Below are positions 25,772-38,763 of a stretch of 64,000 nt of DNA, piece by piece. A program made the translations under genes and the position numbers. Origin of the DNA: Anisakis pegreffii. Its lineage: Eukaryota; Nematoda; Chromadorea; Rhabditida; Anisakidae. The notes under the pieces were generated by a model. The model was not told the origin of the DNA, searched no databases, and saw only the letters and a program-made list of their open reading frames with translations. The stretch covers positions 1 through 64,000 of the forward strand of contig JAPYMA010000057.1 in assembly GCA_035041965.1 (NCBI GenBank), in the 5' to 3' direction. Position 1 is the first letter of the stretch. Every line of letters begins with the position of its first letter.

Positions 25772-28700
25772 TCACCAGTTGTACAGCTGATTCATCCCTT
25801 CGTTACCTTGCAACGAAAATATGTACGGTTCTTGGTCTGGAACTGGATCCAAGCTCAACAAAGCGTTCGTTGTTTCTGACATAGACGAATTTGAACTGAT
25901 TCCTGTAAATATTCACTTTAACTTCCAAAAAATGGGTCAACAACTGCTTTCTGCATTTATTTTCTTCGTCGGAAATAATAAAAATATAAAAGTATAGAAG
26001 GGTCAACAAACACGAAGATTGCGAACAAAACAGAAAACTAACCACATTGCTGTGGAATACCATCCGTGACCACTTTGAGCGGCGATGGAAATGCGGAAGC
26101 ACTTGACCAAATAGGCAGTGTAGCTGAGTGTGGAATGCACACCTTCGAGGGCGTTTCCAAAGTGTCCATTCCTGAATCGGTTGTTGTATTTGAACCTGAA
26201 CAGGCAAAACGTTTATCAGTTGAACACTATTTGTAAATTGACACTGCAGTAAAAAGGAGTGTAACTGGATTATATCGAACGGATCGAGTGTAAATAAAAC
26301 GAAAAAAAAAATGAAAAATGCACTCAGAGAACTGTTTTGCGTAGCTACCTTAAACAAAAATTTATCGTGCGATATTATCAAGTAAAGAAACCGTATCTAG
26401 TGTGGAACAATTTCGCCGAAAAGTTTTCTCAATCAGAATTCAATAAGACCATTCTTATTTGGTTTTTTTATGAATACAACAGTCAATATGATGCTATACC
26501 GGTAGGCAATTGTAACTGATCACTGTTGCATCGAGATGCTTCTTGCCATGCTGCATTCTGCTGTGCGCTTGATCCAGGTGTGATATCAGTTGTCTGAATT
26601 AAAATTTCAGTAGAACAGAGTATTAGCACGGTATCGAAGGCGCTTCATAATTTCACGTCGCTCGAGTCATTGCACAAAATATTTGACCACATGATGTTTA
26701 TCGAAACTTATGTTTGTGAAACGCTTTATGAAGGTACACAATTCGGAGTAATGAAACCAACAAACCATGGGATCATCGGATAAATTTGATGCTCTATAAG
26801 CATCTGCATCAGGACAAAGAAACGCTTGAAGCTGTCCACCGTTCTCGTTACGAACCAATATTTCAAATTTCTACAATAACTAACATTTAGTAAAATTCAC
26901 ATCTAAACCAAATGAGAACGGAACATCAAAAATATCGATGCAACGTTTGGAAAACAAGAACAATATTGAAAATGTCCTGCAAGCATTCGGAAATTTGATT
27001 TGAAACTATAACATCTGAAATTTTCACTAAATTTTATAACAGATCTTTATAATTTTATAAAACATCTTCGGTCATCTTTCCATGTATGACAACAAATAAT
27101 TAGAATTCAGACACATTAAAAACAAGAGAAACTAACGCCAGTTTCAACAGGATCTGTGACTTCGATCGATGAAAAAGAGTCGGTTGGTGCTTTGATGGCA
27201 ATTAGGGTTTGTTGTTGCATGTGGGGCAATGATCGAAGATCAGTGTAGCTAACGTAACTGAAACATTTATCCTTCATTCATTATCATCTATAACAATCGG
27301 TTGATGTTTTCATAGCAATTACTGTACTGAATCAGAAAAAAATTATGCACATTTGCATTCAACAACCAAGTGGACAGTGAATAAATTCAGCAGTGAATAT
27401 CAAATGAGAAATTGAGATGTTTCAATGAACAAAGTAAACGGGTTGAAAAGATGTGAGTTCAAATTTCGTCAGTGTTCAACGATACAAGAAACAAACTAAT
27501 ATGGTTTATCGGTGGGGTCCTCTTTCGCTAATCTGAGCGCATTTGAAACATCGTTGAGAAGAAAATCAAGTTCCGCTTCATGCTTCTCCAGCTCTTGATT
27601 CTCGTCACGAAGTCTTTGTGCCTCAACGCCTCGAGAACCAAAATCTTCGTTCGTCCTGCAAAAATGAATGGTCTATTATGAGTTTTCAAGAGAGTCCGCA
27701 CTAGATAATCTGGCTCAAGAATATACCAACTGACTTCCATCTAATGCTGTTTTTGCCCATCTTTTCGATCATGTTGATACCCTCGAGTACGTTCGTTATA
27801 TCGTAAAGACGACGTTTCTGCACACCAAGCTTTTCAGCTGCCTCATTCAAATTCAGCAACTTAAACAACAACAATGTTACTTTAAGAACACAATAAACAA
27901 AAGTCAAAAAAATGGTTGCCTTATGAAATCAATTTTTAGTTAATGAACAATGAACTCAATGGGAAACAAGCGCATAAATCAGTGAACGTACTCCTTTCTC
28001 ATTCGCCGAAGGTTGTAGCTGCATAAACTTTTTGGTAAGTACCAATAAGGAACTATCAACACGACACGGCCCATTGCCTCCACTGGCGCTTGGTGATCCT
28101 TTCCCTGTAACATTAATCAAAATGAATTTATATTTTTTGTTTCATTTACTCAGATGATAAAATATTACATAAAATAAATGATATGAATTAATTACAAATA
28201 TGCGGACAACACCAAAACATCGTTAACAATAACGCTCACTATTGATATCAGTGATTGCCTTTCGCCGAGTTTTCTTCTCTCGAGGATAACTTCTGAATCG
28301 TTTGATGATAAATTGTTCTACGAGATCCTCAGTCATACTATCATTCGTCTCGAAAAAGCTTTTGCAAAAAGCTTCACTCAAGTCTTCCATCTTGACACCC
28401 TCGAAAGAGAAGTCTTCTTGTGATAAACTGACGTTTTTTGGTGTCTCATCTGACATTCGTCTCAATTCTATTCGTTCTCTTTCAATTGTCATTTTTATCA
28501 AATGTTATTGACTGAGAATCACCACAACGTCTTTGGTCACTAATTCGCAATAAAATCAGTATCAATATCGAATAATGAAGTCAGTTTCTTATTGGCTGAC
28601 AATTTTTATCACTGTGAACTATTTGTAGCACAAACAATACAGCACAAGTTGTAGTGAATAATTTTCTAGATCAGTTTCAAAGGACTGATCAATCGCGATA

Positions 28701-31506
28701 ATAGCGAATAGAGATATGCTTTGATATAACCAATCGATCAGTCAAATTCAGCGACAGCAATGATTCTGATACGAATAGATATAGAATCGGTTCAGGTTTA
28801 GTTCAACGCTCACAGATGATGATTAGCGCACAAATACAATACAAAGTGTGCAACTGATTAGCGTTATCGTGACTTAAAGGACAACCGATCACTTATGTTT
28901 CGCAAGCAGCAGTAGTGCAGAAGGTTGATGTTGGCGTTACTAGGATTGTGATGTAAAAAGATTACGTAAGAACTGTACTAATGAGAAGGTAGGTATAACT
29001 TATGACCCCTAGTCTGAGATCGACTTTACCGCATTCAATGGCAGTCAACTGAGGACAATGAACGAATATTATGAACCCATGGGTATATATAAATCTAAAT
29101 GAATGTAGAAGGCGAAGATAGGTTATGTGGGGTTGTAATGGCTGGGAGAGGTTGTGTGCTGCGTTTTAGCCATATTACTCATGTCATTCCTATACGGGTA
29201 GGTAAGTGGTTTATGTGGCATAATATAATACAAGACGATGATGTAATAGACAACTAGGCAACAAACACCATGTGCTCATAGGACAGGCTTATGTGATACG
29301 ATCGAATGACCTCAGCTTTATTTATTTGCATATCTTTGTGGAGGTGTATGACTGGCTTGGAGATGGCTGATGGTAGTAGGAATGAATGCGCTTGTGCATC
29401 GTTATTCAACTAACACACATGTCAAACATAGCAGCATAACCCTGGTCTTGGGAACAACGGATATACACTTCAATACTGATGCATTTATATCGCTATATAA
29501 ACTATCATTTGGGGACAATCCCGTTAGCACACTTTCATTGGAGTTTATCAGATGAATTTTATTGCGCAAGAACTCTCTGTTTGATGCGATGAAAATAACT
29601 GTTTTCGGAGAGTACTTTTTGTAGAATTTTCTAGTTTTGGATGTTCTTATTATGATAATGAATGAAAAAAATTGAAATGAAAAACTTCGAAATTTCCAAC
29701 TAGAAATGAGTTAGCAATGACTGTTGGCATTCTCAAACCAAAATTTTAAAATTCAATTCAGCTTCTCAATTTATTCCCGCGAAATTCATTTATCATTTTT
29801 CAAACAATAACCAATCATGCGTAAAAACAAGATTTGCTTAAAATAATCGATCATGTGCTCTGTTCTGATGAACTGCTGACTTCGGAGAGAAAAACAATGA
29901 TAAGACTGCATAAAATACTTTGACAGCATATGGCTGCAATGAGTGCTTGCATCCATAACGATCGCAGCAGTTGATACAATTATGAAACGCAAAAATAACA
30001 ACAACCAACCACGAGGACTCTTTGCATTGTCTGCAATCAGCTTCCTTCGTACACCTGAGGAGGATGGTTGTGATCCGTTTCTTTGCATGCCTAAAATGAG
30101 TATACTTTAATATTCAAAACGAATTTGGTAAATATAAATTCGGTGAGTGCAGCTCAACAACAAACACATTCCTGAACGATGCAAATAAACTCAGACGTAT
30201 GCTCAAAAAATACAGATAAGCTCTGATGCACTTATGTTGTCATTATATCAAATGCTGTTGACGGATGTTCACCAATTAATTTGTATCTAAAGAGAAGATT
30301 CGAAAATTAGCGCACATTTCAGAATGAAGAAATGCGAAAGAATACACAAAAGGTAGACAAATAAGGTTGCGAGAATTCAAAGTGACCAGTAGGTGTCTTT
30401 TGCAGAGATGCTGAAAGGGCATCTGGGATTGAGTAATTATCAGTGAGGGGTGTCGATGAAGTTGACGATGCTGCTGAGCCTGGTGTGGTCACACCAACTC
30501 CGTCCAAATTCAACTTCCTTCTCGCCTACAATTTTATTGATTATGTTAAGGTTTATTGAAAAGGATGAAAAATGTCAATTCAAGTTCGTTTTAAGATATT
30601 GCCAATGATGTTCCACACTGACTTAAGCAAAAACCACCCAACAACTGTTACGAAAACTTCATAATGAATTCTCAAAAACTTTTGACATTATGTCGTTGAC
30701 TTTCCTAATTCATTTTTAATGACTAAATGTAGAGACATAAGAAGTTTTTATTCAGTCTTAATCCGACGTTCTCTCTATCGATTCAATTTCGGTGATTTTC
30801 GCATCAAACGTTATCAATTCTTCAGTAGGTTTAAAAGAAGTTCACCAAGCACTTCCGTAACTTAATGCATTTAGTAACTGTATGGATAAACCTTTTCAAG
30901 AGGTTGTTGTGGAGTACATGATCCGTTGTTACTAACTGAATAAGTACGTCCCCACTGATCTATTGCAACACCTCCAATAGATGATGTTGGCGTAGTGGTC
31001 ATACCATTATTATTCATTTCTTGCACCACCAAAACATCTGGCGTGCTAGGGTTTCCATTCGATTCAGAAGTCATTTTTGGCCAGTCTACTGCACGACCCG
31101 ATGTCTCGGGTGTTGACCCACTTCTGAACAAAAATATTCTCCATCTATTCAAACAAAACTTATGAACAAAACAAAAACGTCTACTATATTCCTTGAAGTT
31201 TTCATTCATACTAAAGCATCTTACAATTCTCGGCGGCCTAAATTCATTAATCGAACATCAGATTTAAGACAAAGGAATATCTGGTTATGAGAGTATTTGA
31301 TGCAACAAAAAATGCTGATATCGAAACAAAGTATCTGAATAAAAATCATAAAGTATGAATGCTTGATAAGTGATGAGAACCGAAGCAAGGAAGATGTTTT
31401 CATCTGCGAAAGCAGCAACTAACTTCATTTGACTGAGTAAACCAGATGCTTGATTGCCTTCCGCTAACGCTCCTGAAGTTGGACTCTTTTGACCTGGACT
31501 GGACAT
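25772..31506 (-). CDS. E2F family transcription factor (E2F1-like layout)
   Basis: Binds DNA with a DP partner and controls cell-cycle genes in the nucleus. Exons in transcript order: 31506-31424, 31123-30892, 30525-30348, 30090-30010, 28104-27992, 27859-27735, 27655-27497, 27257-27137, 26870-26766, 26593-26500, 26195-26043, 25902-25772. All phases agree and give 524 residues. Seen: a Ser/Thr/Pro-rich N-terminus; RRKLNLDG at about 107-114, matching the cyclin A-binding RxL motif that precedes the DNA-binding domain in E2F1-3; winged helix with [19 protein letters not shown] and [12 protein letters not shown]; a Leu-rich dimer/marked-box region ([41 protein letters not shown]); and at the C-terminus [19 protein letters not shown], the retinoblastoma-binding motif, with the usual final LFD changed to LYN. 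The donor ending exon 3 has an alternative at TPTG. A further 5' exon is likely at 32380-32508 and an alternative start at 28492. Confidence 0.93.
28240..28492 (-). CDS. Alternative first coding exon of the E2F gene
   Basis: This lies in the 1.9-kb intron between E2F exons 4 and 5. It opens with an ATG ([20 protein letters not shown]), continues with an acidic segment ([19 protein letters not shown]) and a basic end ([14 protein letters not shown]), and finishes at a GTGAGC donor in phase 1. That phase is the same as that of E2F exon 4, so it joins exon 28104-27992 in frame and gives a 417-residue isoform. It cannot be an internal exon, because a TAA stands in frame just before its ATG and no acceptor lies between. 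The isoform would lack the RxL motif and the Ser/Pro-rich region but keep the DNA-binding, dimer and retinoblastoma-binding parts. An independent small gene is possible but less likely, given the exact phase match. Confidence 0.65.
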
Positions 31507-32379
31507 CTGAAGTGGTTAATAATGATCAGGAAGAGCTTGGTATACAATCAAGAATAAGACTTTTTGATGAAACAGATTGGTTTACTTTGGACTCATTCTG
31601 GTAGTTGGCAATACGCGGAAAATTTTATTGGAATACAATGGCGTCAACAATGGAAATTCTGATGATTACTAACGATTTCACTGAGTCTTCATCGAATTCT
31701 CACTGAATTTAAACTACACTTCACAGCGGATTCTTGTCGACTAATTCTAACCCAGATATTGTGCTTGGACTCGAATCTTGAAACCATTCACTTTTTCAGC
31801 ACCCTTTTATTTCACTTTCGTTTTCGATGCAAGATAGTTTTAAAAATGGACTGATTGGCCCACTAGTAATCGATATTGAATGATTCTGTGAAATAGACTA
31901 CTGAAGAATTCTTAGTTGAAATTCCCTATCGCGCTGGTGATACTGTTGTGTGAAGATGTATTCTATACACAGGCGGTCAAATCAGAGGAGGTGAGCATAG
32001 AAACAAGCGTTGTCTAGTCTCTTCGTATATCAATTAGACAACATGAAAGGACAACCGATTTTTTTTCTGAATATTTTCCAATAACAGATATTTTTCAATT
32101 TTAGCGGTGAATGATTTTTTTCAGTTCGGTTGTGCTTATGCAAGATAAAAATTCATACACATTCAAGTGGAACAGATTGTAATCTGAATGTATGGCGGAG
32201 ACAGGAATGTGAACGGGACAAGAGCTGTTCTGAAGAAAGCTCTGACACTGGCCGAGAGATAGCCACTAATGATCATCTTCCCTAGCAGATTTGCTTCCTT
32301 TTCAATTCGTGTCAATTGCAGGTAATCAATGATGAAACGATGATAAATAGTGTAAAAGAAGAAGCAATCTGCTGCTCAC

Positions 32380-32508
32380 TTTAACGTGATCCATTCGTAG
32401 CGCTCGAGTGCCATTCGATGGTGTTACTGATGATCGTGTCGACGATGAGTGCTGTTGGAATGTTGTCGATGAAGTCGGTGTTGTAGATTCTGCTGCGTCC
32501 ATTTGCAT
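32380..32508 (-). CDS. Probable 5'-most coding exon of the E2F gene
   Basis: An ATG at 32508 opens a Ser/Thr-rich frame (MQMDAAESTTPTSSTTFQQH...) that ends in DHVK followed by a GTGAGC donor, phase 0, after 43 codons. The exon at 31506 is preceded directly by an acceptor (CACTTCAG, then ATG) in phase 0, so the two join in frame and would lengthen the E2F protein to about 567 residues. Composition is like that of the next exons. If the exon is not used, translation can start at the ATG at 31506. The frame is also open for seven codons before this ATG back to a TAA. Confidence 0.45.
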
Positions 32509-35500
32509 CCACTCCTTACTCCAATCCACTTAATTATCACGCTTCTACCTATTGTATATCCGCCAATCAATGCTGCAAATATCGTCCATTCAAAACACTT
32601 AATAACCATTTAAGATTATGCAGTTAACGTGGCCCTCAGTTCACATGAAGAAAGCAATAGTAAGAACAATGCTACAACAATGATCTTGAAACAGTTTAAT
32701 TAGACAAGAAAACTGAAAGAGTGATGTGAATGTCGAACTGGTAAACTATAAGACATGATAGAGCATGTTGTTCCAAAGGTGCCGGTATAGACTGAACGTG
32801 CACTCTGGAATACATCTGATAGTGAGATGGTAGTACATCATATTCAAGTTCATCTTAATATCAAATTCGAGTTTAAATAAATCAATTCCGTACTATTCAA
32901 TTGTAAACTCATCATTTTCCGTCTGCAAATACCAGAAAGTTTAAGATTAAGGGTAGAAGAGCACCGAAATTACAACGTCTGTGCCGGAATTATACTTTCC
33001 TTTTTTTGGAGGACGGAGAGGGGGGCTGATAATTTATGAAAGAGACAAAACTATCGTAAAGTTGAATAGAGAGCCGTTGGTTTCCACTTGTATGACTTGA
33101 AAAGTAATACGAAGAACACAATTAACCAAAATGTCATTGCAATACTGCTGGTTGAGACTCATTGCCTCAATGGTACATGAACAAGAAGTGTATTATTACA
33201 TCTTTTTAAGAGCAGCCGAATAGGTCACCGAGATCTCTTGAGTTGACTTGCCCACTTTCATGTTTTGGTGTTTGGATTTTTCTTAGATTCTAATGCAAAT
33301 TTCGAACATCCTCAACGCACATTTCACTGTAGTCCTTCCGCATAGATATCCAATATTCAAAAATTCTTCCAACATTTTACATTAACACAAAACGACACCA
33401 AAACAATTTATTATTCATTTTGCAACGAATCCTGAATGATTCTGATTGTGAGCAAGAGTAAAATTCTGGTATGATTAGGAGATGAAAATGTAAACACAAA
33501 GAACAATTAGGACAGGAAAACGAACAGAACAATAAGACACTTAATGAAAGAAGTTGAAGTCATTTCTATTGTTTTGCAAGAAAAAGAAATAAAATAGCGC
33601 ATTTTACGCATTTAATTATAGAAATCTATCAGAATTTCGCACTTCTACAACACAAAAAATCAATAAACTAATGAAACGAATGACTATTAAACCAAATCCC
33701 ACAATTGTTGGATAAAATTGGAATTCACACTTCGTACGGATGGATGATGCGTTTGAGCGCAACGAAGCATTTAGCATGAAACATGATTTGCATATTTCTC
33801 AACAATGCACTCGAATACTCGACCATCGAACATATTCAATCCAATTACTTACAACTGAATGCAAGCGTAAAATTTTGCTTTACAAAAGTTTGACGTTGCT
33901 GTTCGGATCACTTTTCAGTTTCTCAGAAATTCATGTATTTTTTGGATACCAAATTCATGTATTTGGATATTCATGTATTTTGGATAATTCCGAAATGCTG
34001 AATGATTTAGAACAACTCTTGTGTTGTCAAAATGTTGAACGATGACAGCACAAGAGCTGTTCTTGATTACACTGCGTTACGAATCCCAGTTAAGTTTTTT
34101 TGTGCTCCTCAACGAATCATCAAATTTCCCTTGAACGTAAAGAATTCGAGTCAGGATTTCCCGGCATCGTGAAGAAAAGCTATGGTGAGAAATAAATCGC
34201 AATTTAATCACGTAAGTCGCTTCATATGTACACGTAACAAAACGATAGTAGCGGTTGAGAGTGTGTAAAATGTTTTCGTAGTTATTAAATGGAGATATGA
34301 AAGGTTCGTTGTGATGTTCGATCCTTATTTTTATTGAAAGCGAATGGAATGTAACGATGTTGATTGAGCATACATAAAACGATATGATTTCACTGAAAAT
34401 TCTCTTCGAAAACAATGAAAATAAACAATTTGCACTAATTTTTAATTATGACAAACATCCACTAACAAAATCAATAAATCTGCTTTCATCACCTTGGTTT
34501 CCAAAACTCACCGCAGATAAAATGTATCTTGCAAATCCCACCACACCGAAATTATCAGTTGTGTTATGTAATTAAATCATTTCCTTTCCAAATATGCTCA
34601 TAATTTCTGGATTATCCACCTATATATCAATTTGCTAATGTGACTGACTATCATTTTTGGTTCCTATACGTTACAATTTTCAAGGGTTTTTTTCTGCGAA
34701 GCAACCGCTTGCAATATCAGTTTATATAACCCTCTCAAGGCCGTTGTCAGATCCACAAATTCTCCCGTTGGGGAATTTTTCTCACTTGGGAAACGCTTGC
34801 ATTAAACTAGAATAAACTAGGCGTTCAATGACGGTTGCGTTAAGGTATTACTGTAGACGATATATTAGGGATGAACGAAGGGTTTTCATGAAAATAAAGT
34901 GAACAATAGGATGAATCTCACGAAAATGGTCGAATCTCACGAAAACAGACTGCAGAATGCATATGAACGTACGAAATAAAAAATGACAAAAGTGCAAGAT
35001 AATAATGAACGTGTCTGCTGATTGCAATGGAGCACTGCATGCATCTATGATATGTTTGTGTCTTCGACGTTCGTGTCTATTGATGATAAGTGTGCACCGC
35101 TTGTTTCATTCAACTAAGCATCAAGCCATGATGAGTACAACTCATACCTACTGATATGATACGATATCGAATCCATAAATGTGCACGGCACATGTTTACG
35201 AGCACATGAAAACGAAATGAATTCAATCAAATAAGAACGATCATTTTGTAAATTTAAAGCATAAGACAGCGACGACGTCCTTTCATACATATACATCGTA
35301 CCAATAATGTGGAAACAAGGACAAAGAAAATGCCGAGTATAAATGAATCAGATTGAATGGTAGATATAGATAAATAAGATGAGTATAATAGCAATAATAA
35401 TAATAATAAGATGCAAGTGTCATTCATTCGTATGTATACGTTATACTTGATTATCTTCAGCCAACTTCTCAACTAACCACCCAACCAACTCAAACTGTCG

Positions 35501-37469
35501 TCATTTCAGAGAAGATGCATTTACAATCGCGATTTGTGATTACTGCTGTTGTGTGCTCGTATGTATATCTGCATATACCATCTCATCTATCTTACCCATA
35601 TATGTATCAGCAGCTATAAATGAACGACTCTAAAATTCACACACTCATTCTAATCATTTCCTTTCTAATCTTATTACAATAATTCATTCATCAATACATT
35701 TATGCGAAACATATCCAAATCTTTATTGAAACTGCACAAATAAAACCATCATTCTGACCAATCAATCTGTATTTCTAATCCTAAAATCACTTCTTCATCC
35801 TCGATGGGATGTATGACGATCACTGCCCACTCCTCTCATCATAACCAAATCAACAACTGTACTCTTTTCATTCATATCACTCATTCAGTAGTATTATACT
35901 AACGCATACGTATGCATTTTCATAAGCATTAAGTAATCATCGAAGTAAACTACATCGGATCACAACACTTCAACAATCGATTAGTTAAGCATCTGTCTAA
36001 AAGACAGATGGTCGTCAATATGAACCGAAACGATGAAAATCCAATTTTCTTGCCCTTTATCTGATAACGAACCGAATGATGGAATGAATATTTGCAAAAA
36101 ATTATCTTTTCAACAGAACACTGCTCTGTTAATCATCTTCAACGCCACATACACACGAAACAATGCAGAACACCATTAGATCCTTGAGGATCAAAAAAAA
36201 GAGACTGAAAGCAATTATCAGGTAGAACTAAAGTTATGTTGATGCTTCAAAAGCAGTAATTGTATTAGCATAGCAGACTGCTTAAAAAAACAATCGTATT
36301 CTGCCCAAAGGTATAAAGCATTGAAAACTGGTTAATCTTTCATCAAATGATCACATTCCGAACCAGCCACTGAATGTCAGTAGTACTGTTTAAATTCGAC
36401 TTGAGGTTAAAAAGAAGAGAGGAGTGAAGCTGCTGACTGGTATGAATGTGTGAACATCACATAGATGGGTGCAATAATATGGAACCGTAAGAAAGACTGA
36501 AGCGTGCATACTGATCATTTTTCATATCATCGTCGATAACCGTATCTTCCGAAACAAAAAACAATTTTAAAAAACTAAAAACTTGTTTCAGTCATCAGCT
36601 TATCTTTTGAAATCAATACGGACAACAACTAGCCACTTGAAAGTTTCATAATTTGTGTCTTAAACTGAACAATTTGCAGTCTGAAATTACTGGCACATTC
36701 TTCAACGAATCAACACTCCATCGAACGAGATCAAAATCAAAATACTCTTTCCGTGAACTCATCTAACGATTATTTGAATCAATTTTTATCGGAACTGATA
36801 ATATGGAACCAGATGGCCAAATTATATAGAGTCAACAAATAGCAAAATTATACAGATGTGAAATTTAGGCTGCAGTTTTTCATGAGAATTCTGGTTTTAG
36901 AATGACTGTTAAATTGGGTGTTATCAACATGTGCTGTACAGCAAAATTGTGCTTTGATATTCGAATGATTCTTCTGCATTCAACAACAAGCATCTCGTCC
37001 AACTCACACTAAAATTCCTAAAGTTTTCTTCACAAAATACAAACATCAAAATATCGATCGATTCGTACGTCCGCATTATTGAGACAAATTTTGTGATGTG
37101 TAGAGAAATCGGATGACGGAGTGTAAATGGTGGCAAGTGAAATGCATACGGATGAAATTACAGCGATTGTTAAATAATTAAAACCAAATAATTCCAAACA
37201 GATCTTCTAGGAAACAGAATAAGCGCACTGAAATGTGGTCTACGTGAATGACCAGGTTTAATGTGAGCGAATAAAATAACCAACTTCTAAGCACGTACGG
37301 AAAACTATTCAGCTGAAGAATCTATTGAAAAAGCACCGCAGTAAGCTGAAGCGATACGAAAATTAATTTGATTGTTTCAGAAGTTCCCCTTAGGCCGTTT
37401 TGTCCTGAACATTTCTTGGCCAGTTACATCACAACAGATTCACAACGAAATCAAAATTTTGCCCACAAT
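32509..37469. other. Intergenic, upstream of the E2F gene
   Basis: No exon chain is supported on either strand. Open frames of 60-112 codons (for example 33740-34045 + and 34077-34415 -) have no recognisable motif and sit in low-complexity AT-rich DNA. A small stem at about 35990-36010 (CATCTGTCT, AGACAGATG) is the only structure noticed. Confidence 0.45.
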
Positions 37470-38063
37470 TCAGCTCAGCATCACTCTTTCGACCCATTCT
37501 CGTTTCAGAAGAGTCGTCATCCCATCGCCAACTATGAACTCAGTCTCATGAATTCGCGTTCTCAGAGCTCGCATAACTTGTTCCAAATCATCACCTCCGA
37601 GACTGTTCAACAGGTGGTCGTTAGCGCTCGCTTTTTGTCTATCTTAATCAGCAAGCACTCGAACGATAATGCTTACGGTCAACGCAACGTCACGACAAAC
37701 ATCACAACACATAAACTAATCAATTAATAACCATAATACACACGATAAATAAATTTCAAAATTAAATATAACAAAATATTGCTTGCATTCACCAACAACA
37801 ACCAATTCGACGACAATTTATCTAGGATGAACGCAAAATCGATGCGAATAGTCCACCCGTCCACCCCACCGCACCCCACCCCGCCCCACACCAATCCGTT
37901 TTCACCCTTCCAGGATATCTTCTCCGTGCCACTGCTCTTAATCTCTGCCATCCCTTCATCGAAACGCTTCAACCATCCGTCCGTCCGTCCATCTTTCTAC
38001 ATTCCTTACCGCACCACACATAATTTGGCTCAATTTCCCGCCAATCTTCCACAAACCACTCCC
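37470..38063 (-). CDS. Possible 3' exons of an unrecognised minus-strand gene
   Basis: Two phase-compatible exons are seen. The first, about 38063-38010, reads EWFVEDWREIEPNYVWC and ends in a strong donor, G then GTAAGG, phase 1. The second, 37642-37470, follows an acceptor (TGATTAAG) and reads DHLLNSLGGDDLEQVMRALR, TEFIVGDGMTTLLKREWVER, then TGA. The amino-acid make-up is that of a folded protein and the region is more GC-rich than its flanks. The opposite strand also has open frames here (37368-37727 and 37779-38072), partly because the CCGTCC/CCCACC tracts avoid stops, so strand is not certain. I do not recognise the family. The 5' part would have to lie between 38064 and the EF-G promoter. 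Confidence 0.25.
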
Positions 38064-38727
38064 CTTTTTTGAATGTACACCTTGATTATTTTGGTTGTGG
38101 CGTATTACTACTACGGTATTCAGTGCTGTTGCGATGAGTATGTACATGTGAATACAGTAATAAGTGAATAAGGATTTGACACTCTTCCAAATGCGCCCAA
38201 AAGTCTCGAAAAATGTTGTGAATTATTTGCTTGCTTTGGAATTTATGATAAGCAAGTTGTGTTTTTCGGTGCGGTTGTTTAGTGCGCTTTGGAATGTTTA
38301 TTTTTCTGATATTATTATCGGCAACTTCAGTTGCAGATAATAATCGAAAAATAAACAAACGATTTTTTGTTGTATGATTAATGATTTACACTGTGTGATT
38401 TTTGCTTTCTTTTTTTTTGAAGAAATCATTTCAATTTCAGTCTTTGTGTTTGATCTATTTTATATTTCAGGCGTTTGGTTTTCACAAGTTAAGTTAGTAT
38501 GCAAATTCCAATAACCGCTGTGTAGTGGATCGATTTCAGTGAAGATACGTTGTGCCGGCAAGTACTAAGAATATAGTTTCATTGATGTACCAATGTGTCA
38601 TCAGTAAGACACCGAAATACAATCAAGTGTGCAATCAGCAACCATCATCGATCAAACAACCCTATCCCCAATTCGACCCACAATAATCCAATCCCGAAGA
38701 CATAACTTTCAGTGCATCTAGTCTTTC

Positions 38728-38729
38728 AG
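38728..38729 (+). promoter_or_regulatory. Candidate trans-splice acceptor of the EF-G gene
   Basis: GTCTTTCAG, an excellent 3' splice site, lies 34 nt before the EF-G start codon with no upstream coding exon seen. In nematodes this is the expected site of spliced-leader addition; a non-coding first exon is the alternative. Confidence 0.5.
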
Positions 38730-38763
38730 GGTAACTCCGTACTCTTTGCATTCGCTCTCCGAA

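Noticed and set aside
25803..26381. 192-codon open frame on the - strand
   Set aside because: It reads the last two E2F exons and the intron between them in the wrong frame; the E2F frame gives the retinoblastoma-binding motif and correct intron phases.
37368..38072. + strand open frames of 119 and 97 codons
   Set aside because: They overlap the - strand exon-like frames, which have a strong donor and more protein-like composition; the second is dominated by CCACCC and CCGTCC tracts. Strand remains uncertain, so the - strand call also carries low confidence.
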